From Eubacterium sp. UBA5416 (GTDB taxonomy: Bacteria; Bacillota; Clostridia; Lachnospirales; Lachnospiraceae), in the NCBI GenBank assembly GCA_002409525.1, contig DHNM01000042.1, positions 5,921 to 14,382 of the forward strand: a stretch of DNA of 8,462 bases. The letters are read 5' to 3'. Below the pieces are notes generated by a model. It was given only the letters and a program-made list of their open reading frames with translations, was not told the DNA's origin and made no database searches. The position numbers and the translations under genes were made by a program. Of the stretch, positions 6,023 through 8,462 are shown piece by piece (the stretch's first letter is position 1; the number at the start of each line of letters is the position of its first letter).

Positions 6023-6904
6023 CTAGCCCTTCTTTCGATACATATCTTTCTCAATATCACGATGTTCCAGACTCAGGCCATAACCTTCGCTTTTTTTCAG
6101 GCGACGGTAAAGTTCTTCTGCGAGTGTCACAGAGCGATGTTTTCCCCCTGTACATCCGACCGCTATGATCAGCCGGTTTTTACCTTCATTGATATAATTG
6201 GGGATTAAGAAGCGTATCATATCTTCCAGTTTATCCAGAAAGACAAGCGTATTGTCAAACCCCATCACATAGTCGTGAACTTCTTTATTTAAACCGTTTT
6301 TTGGTCTTAAGTCATCGATATAGTATGGATTAGGAAGAAAACGGACATCGAATACCAGATCGGCATCGGAGGGTATTCCATACTTAAATCCAAAAGACAA
6401 TACAGTAATAATGAGACTGTTAAATTCCTGATTACATACAAAGATCTTATCCAGCTCTGCCTTTAGTTCTCTGGTCAGAAGCTGACTCGTATCCAAAATA
6501 TAGTCAGCCTGTTTTTTTAAGAATTCGAGTCTTTTTCTCTCTCTTTTAATTCCGGCATCCACCCTGCCGCCGCCGGCCAGAGGATGTGCCCGCCTTGTTT
6601 CCTTATAGCGTTTGACAAGAGATTCATCCTTCGCATCCAGAAAAAGTATCTCATATTCGATTCCAAGGATACTCATATGTTCCAGAACACTCTGCAGATC
6701 TCCGAGGGCCTGGCCGCTGCGGACATCAATCCCCATCGCCGCTTTCTGGATGCCTCCCTGTGCGCCGTCTAAGATGAGCTGGGCAAACTTTTCAACCAGC
6801 GAAATCGGAAGGTTATCTACACAAAAGTAGCCCATATCCTCCAGCATCTTAAGTGCCGTACTCTTACCGGCTCCGGACATTCCCGTCACTATAACAAAAC
6901 GCAT
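6023..6904 (-). CDS. rapZ: RNase adapter RapZ / YvcJ-type nucleotide-binding protein
   Basis: RapZ (YvcJ in Bacillus) is a P-loop protein. In E. coli its C-terminal domain binds small RNAs to steer RNase E in glucosamine-6-phosphate synthase control; Bacillus YvcJ hydrolyses nucleotides. Residues 8-15 are the Walker A motif GMSGAGKS. A hydrophobic strand ending in FLDA (about 87-90) fits Walker B, and GCTGGKHRS (about 250-258) is the conserved C-terminal signature. The 293 residues match the family. AGGAGA (6913-6918) overlaps the murB stop and is 8 bases before the ATG, indicating an operon. A link between murB and amino-sugar regulation is plausible, but the GlmY/GlmZ system is not expected in Firmicutes, so the target is unknown. 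Confidence 0.97.
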   Translation of the reverse strand: MRFVIVTGMSGAGKSTALKMLEDMGYFCVDNLPISLVEKFAQLILDGAQGGIQKAAMGIDVRSGQALGDLQSVLEHMSILGIEYEILFLDAKDESLVKRYKETRRAHPLAGGGRVDAGIKRERKRLEFLKKQADYILDTSQLLTRELKAELDKIFVCNQEFNSLIITVLSFGFKYGIPSDADLVFDVRFLPNPYYIDDLRPKNGLNKEVHDYVMGFDNTLVFLDKLEDMIRFLIPNYINEGKNRLIIAVGCTGGKHRSVTLAEELYRRLKKSEGYGLSLEHRDIEKDMYRKKG

Positions 6905-6916
6905 GTGTACGATCTC

Positions 6917-7831
6917 CTAATCAAACTTTCCCAACAGCTTCACTTCAGGTTCCAGTAATACACCGGATTTCTCATGGACAATTCTGCGAACATCCGAAAT
7001 CAGCTGATAAATCTCAGAAGCATTGGCATGATCCTTATTAATCACAAATCCGCAGTGTTTCTCAGATACGCACGCACCTCCGACGCAGTAGCCGCAAAGT
7101 CCACTGTCCATGATAAGTTTTCCGGCAAAATATCCTTTGGGTCTCTTAAATGTACTCCCCGCACTCGGATACTCAAGCGGCTGTCTGGCTGCCCGCCTCC
7201 TTTGTAAATCTTCCATGAGAATACGAATTTCATCTTTGTCTTTCGCCTGTAGGTTTAGGGCAGCCTCCAGAACAATATAATTCATTTCCTTAATCACACT
7301 GGTCCGATAGCCAAGATGAAGCTCTTCCGCAGTAAGGCTTGTGATATTGCCTGTCCCATCCATGACAGTGGCCCCCGCAAGGACTTGTTTCATCTCCCCG
7401 CCATAAGCTCCGGCATTCATCATAACAGCCCCCCCCAGAGTACCGGGAATCCCTGAGGCGAATTCAAATCCACCAAGCGATGCTTTCTGAGCTCTTGCAG
7501 CTATTCTGGAAAGCAGAGCACCCGAGAGTGCCCTGATCTGGTTGCCTTCAATTGCAATATCATCAAAATTCTGATACATCTGTATGATAACTCCATCATA
7601 TCCCTGATCCGAGACCAGCAGATCACTGCCACGTCCAAGAATGAACCAAGAAAGTTCATATTCCCGACAGACCTGTAGGATCTGTGAAATCTCAGATACC
7701 GTGTGCGGGCAGATATAATATCGGGCGGGTCCTCCCGCACGAAAAGTGGTATGCATTTTCATCGGTTCGTATTCTTTTACGTTTGATTCTCCTGTTATGT
7801 CATAAAAACGCTTTTTGATATCCTCCGCCAT
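6917..7831 (-). CDS. murB: UDP-N-acetylmuramate dehydrogenase (UDP-N-acetylenolpyruvoylglucosamine reductase)
   Basis: MurB uses NADPH and FAD to reduce UDP-GlcNAc-enolpyruvate to UDP-MurNAc, the second committed step of cytoplasmic peptidoglycan precursor synthesis. The FAD-binding segments GRGSDLLV (about 66-73) and GIPGTLGGAVMMNAGAYGGE are clear. The catalytic serine lies in SAGSTFKRP, and the late glutamate is in LEPEVKLLG. The length of 304 is typical, and the YFAGKLI spacing suits the shorter (type II) MurB class. An odd feature is four cysteines, C246, C249, C254 and C260, in GLCGYCVGGACVSEKHCG. The ATG at 7831 has only a weak GAGG 13 bases upstream and no better in-frame start, so translation may be inefficient or the start slightly uncertain. 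It is first in the murB-rapZ-whiA-crh operon. Confidence 0.96.
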   Translation of the reverse strand: MAEDIKKRFYDITGESNVKEYEPMKMHTTFRAGGPARYYICPHTVSEISQILQVCREYELSWFILGRGSDLLVSDQGYDGVIIQMYQNFDDIAIEGNQIRALSGALLSRIAARAQKASLGGFEFASGIPGTLGGAVMMNAGAYGGEMKQVLAGATVMDGTGNITSLTAEELHLGYRTSVIKEMNYIVLEAALNLQAKDKDEIRILMEDLQRRRAARQPLEYPSAGSTFKRPKGYFAGKLIMDSGLCGYCVGGACVSEKHCGFVINKDHANASEIYQLISDVRRIVHEKSGVLLEPEVKLLGKFD

Positions 7832-7848
7832 AAACCATTCATAACCTC

Positions 7849-7917
7849 ATTTCCGGAAATACTTTAAGGGTCAAGACACTTCTGACCCTTTGTTTTCTTA
7901 AGCCCCCCGGGGCTTTA
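7849..7917 (-). promoter_or_regulatory. murB operon leader with two hairpins and a 12-base palindrome
   Basis: The predicted transcript starts near 7919. It would begin almost at once with a hairpin, AAGCCC/GGGCTT (7900-7915, four-base loop). Next comes an 8-pair stem AAGGGTCA/TGACCCTT (7866-7890, nine-base loop). Just before the weak GAGG of murB is the perfect palindrome ATTTCCGGAAAT (7849-7860), which could be an operator for a dimeric protein. The T-run after the second stem is too poor for a confident terminator in this direction. Confidence 0.45.
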
Positions 7918-7925
7918 ATATTTAG

Positions 7926-7954
7926 ATTATACTATCGGTTGGAAAAAAACGCAA
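7926..7954 (-). promoter_or_regulatory. Promoter of the murB-rapZ-whiA-crh operon
   Basis: A perfect TATAAT (7926-7931) is spaced 17 bases from TTGCGT (7949-7954), matching a sigma-A promoter with a moderate -35. The layout is very similar to the rpsJ promoter (both have a TAG just before TATAAT). It lies in the gap between spoVAE and murB and gives vegetative expression to genes downstream of a forespore-specific operon. Confidence 0.75.
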
Positions 7955-7971
7955 CTGTGACATTTGGTTTT
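7943..7971 (-). terminator. Possible weak terminator of the spoVA operon
   Basis: In the transcript, AAAAC (7967-7971) and CAAATG (7961-7966) can pair with CAGTTG (7952-7957) and GTTTT (7946-7950), leaving a three-base loop, one A/G mismatch and one bulged C. A run of seven U follows (7943-7949). The stem is AT-rich and starts at the spoVAE stop codon. It overlaps the -35 box of the murB promoter. Confidence 0.45.
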
Positions 7972-8327
7972 CAGTCTTTCATCTTCGGTTTGAACACGAG
8001 GCTTGCCAAATATCCGAAGATTAATGCTCCGCTGGTTCCGGCCGCACCGGCTCTTAGTCCACCTGTAAAGAGGCCGATAAATCCCTGCTTGTCGACTGCC
8101 TCTTTGACTCCCTGATAGAGCAGATGACCGAAACCAAGAAGTGGAACGCTGGCTCCCGCCTTCGCATAATCGGCAAATGGATCATAAAGATTTAAAAAGC
8201 TCAAAACTGCACCGGAGCAAACCAGAAGCACCATGATTCGTCCGGGCATCATCTTTGTTTTCTCAAGCAGTATCTGGCAAAATGCACAGATCAATCCTCC
8301 TACCCAGAATGCATTTATATAATCCAT
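7971..8327 (-). CDS. spoVAE: Stage V sporulation protein AE (SpoVAE), dipicolinate channel component
   Basis: SpoVA proteins sit in the inner forespore membrane and carry calcium-dipicolinate into the spore and out again at germination. The 118-residue protein is hydrophobic, with membrane segments at about 5-22, 29-46 and 88-112 and a further apolar stretch around 58-72. The pattern GASVPLLGFGHLLYQGVKEA (about 58-77), followed by VDKQGFIGLFTGGLRAGAAG, is characteristic of the SpoVAE/SpoVAC family. AAAGGAG (8339-8345) is 11 bases before the ATG, and the upstream spoVAD stops 5 bases before the start, so the genes share an operon. In known spore formers this operon is under sigma-G in the forespore; its promoter would lie outside the window. 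Confidence 0.94.
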   Translation of the reverse strand: MDYINAFWVGGLICAFCQILLEKTKMMPGRIMVLLVCSGAVLSFLNLYDPFADYAKAGASVPLLGFGHLLYQGVKEAVDKQGFIGLFTGGLRAGAAGTSGALIFGYLASLVFKPKMKD

Positions 8328-8332
8328 AATCT

Positions 8333-8462
8333 TTATTTCTCCTTTCCCACATATTCCAAGACAACGCCCTGAGCAATTCCCGGAACTGATTGTCCTTCAA
8401 AAAAGCTCACCTTAGACATCAAAGCCCCGGTAGGAACGAAGAGGATTCTCTGCCACCCTCCT
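8333..8462 (-). CDS. spoVAD: Stage V sporulation protein AD, C-terminal end (partial)
   Basis: The last 42 codons and the TAA stop (8333-8335) are in the window; the rest lies beyond base 8462. The visible end reads GGWQRILFVPTGALMSKVSF, then FEGQSVPGIAQGVVLE and a short tail YVGKEK. This is the typical C-terminus of SpoVAD, a thiolase-fold protein on the forespore membrane that binds dipicolinic acid. Its position immediately before spoVAE matches the order of spoVA operons. Nothing can be said about the N-terminal part. It would be co-transcribed with spoVAE. Confidence 0.92.
   Translation of the reverse strand, partial: GGWQRILFVPTGALMSKVSFFEGQSVPGIAQGVVLEYVGKEK

Noticed and set aside
7800..7842. 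A 14-codon leader peptide (MNGLWRRISK...) overlapping the murB start
   Set aside because: The GAGG is only two bases from its ATG, and the frame overlaps the start of murB in another frame; there is no sign of selection.
4788..7890. Shared TGACCCTT motif at about 4790-4797 and 7883-7890 as a dispersed repeat
   Set aside because: Only eight bases are shared, and only one of the two copies is part of an inverted repeat; chance cannot be excluded from two sites.
7866..7895. Plus-strand terminator (stem followed by TTTGTTTTCTT)
   Set aside because: No plus-strand gene lies upstream, and the stem falls within the expected murB leader, so a plus-strand role is unsupported.

Overview
The window reads almost entirely leftward (minus strand) and looks like a chromosomal core region of a low-to-moderate GC, endospore-forming Firmicute. 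Clostridia, and Lachnospiraceae in particular, fit best. This is inferred from the spoVA genes, the murB-rapZ-whiA-HPr order with no yvcK, the strong AGGAGG-type ribosome binding sites, and the sequence flavour of the ribosomal proteins. I see no mobile element, CRISPR array, tRNA or rRNA. No plus-strand reading frame looks real.

From right to left in transcription order: the window opens with the last 42 codons of spoVAD and a complete spoVAE, the end of a spoVA operon for dipicolinate import into the forespore. A weak terminator follows. Its 3' arm overlaps the -35 box of a good sigma-A type promoter that drives murB-rapZ-whiA-crh, four genes packed with gaps of 12 and 3 bases and one overlap of 8. 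They cover a peptidoglycan precursor step (MurB), a nucleotide-binding regulator (RapZ), a DNA-binding regulator (WhiA) and an HPr-fold protein. In the HPr-fold protein the phosphoryl-accepting His15 is Glu while Ser46 is kept, so it is Crh-like and probably a carbon-status signal rather than a phosphocarrier.

After two small hairpins comes a 359-residue membrane protein. Its N-terminal half resembles a SipW-type signal peptidase without recognisable catalytic residues. Its C-terminal half is a long acidic tail ending in a compact, less biased segment. A strong terminator closes this unit.

Directly downstream is a TATAAT promoter with a 17-base spacer and a leader of about 220 bases for the S10 ribosomal-protein operon: rpsJ, rplC, rplD, rplW, rplB, rpsS and the first codons of rplV, which runs off the left end. 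The leader can fold into a multibranched structure with the rpsJ ribosome binding site in the loop of a final hairpin. A second region of 164 bases between rpsJ and rplC also shows nested complementary arms. These two RNA regions, the degenerate signal-peptidase-like protein and the Crh-like protein are the parts most worth a second look; the ribosomal genes themselves are ordinary.
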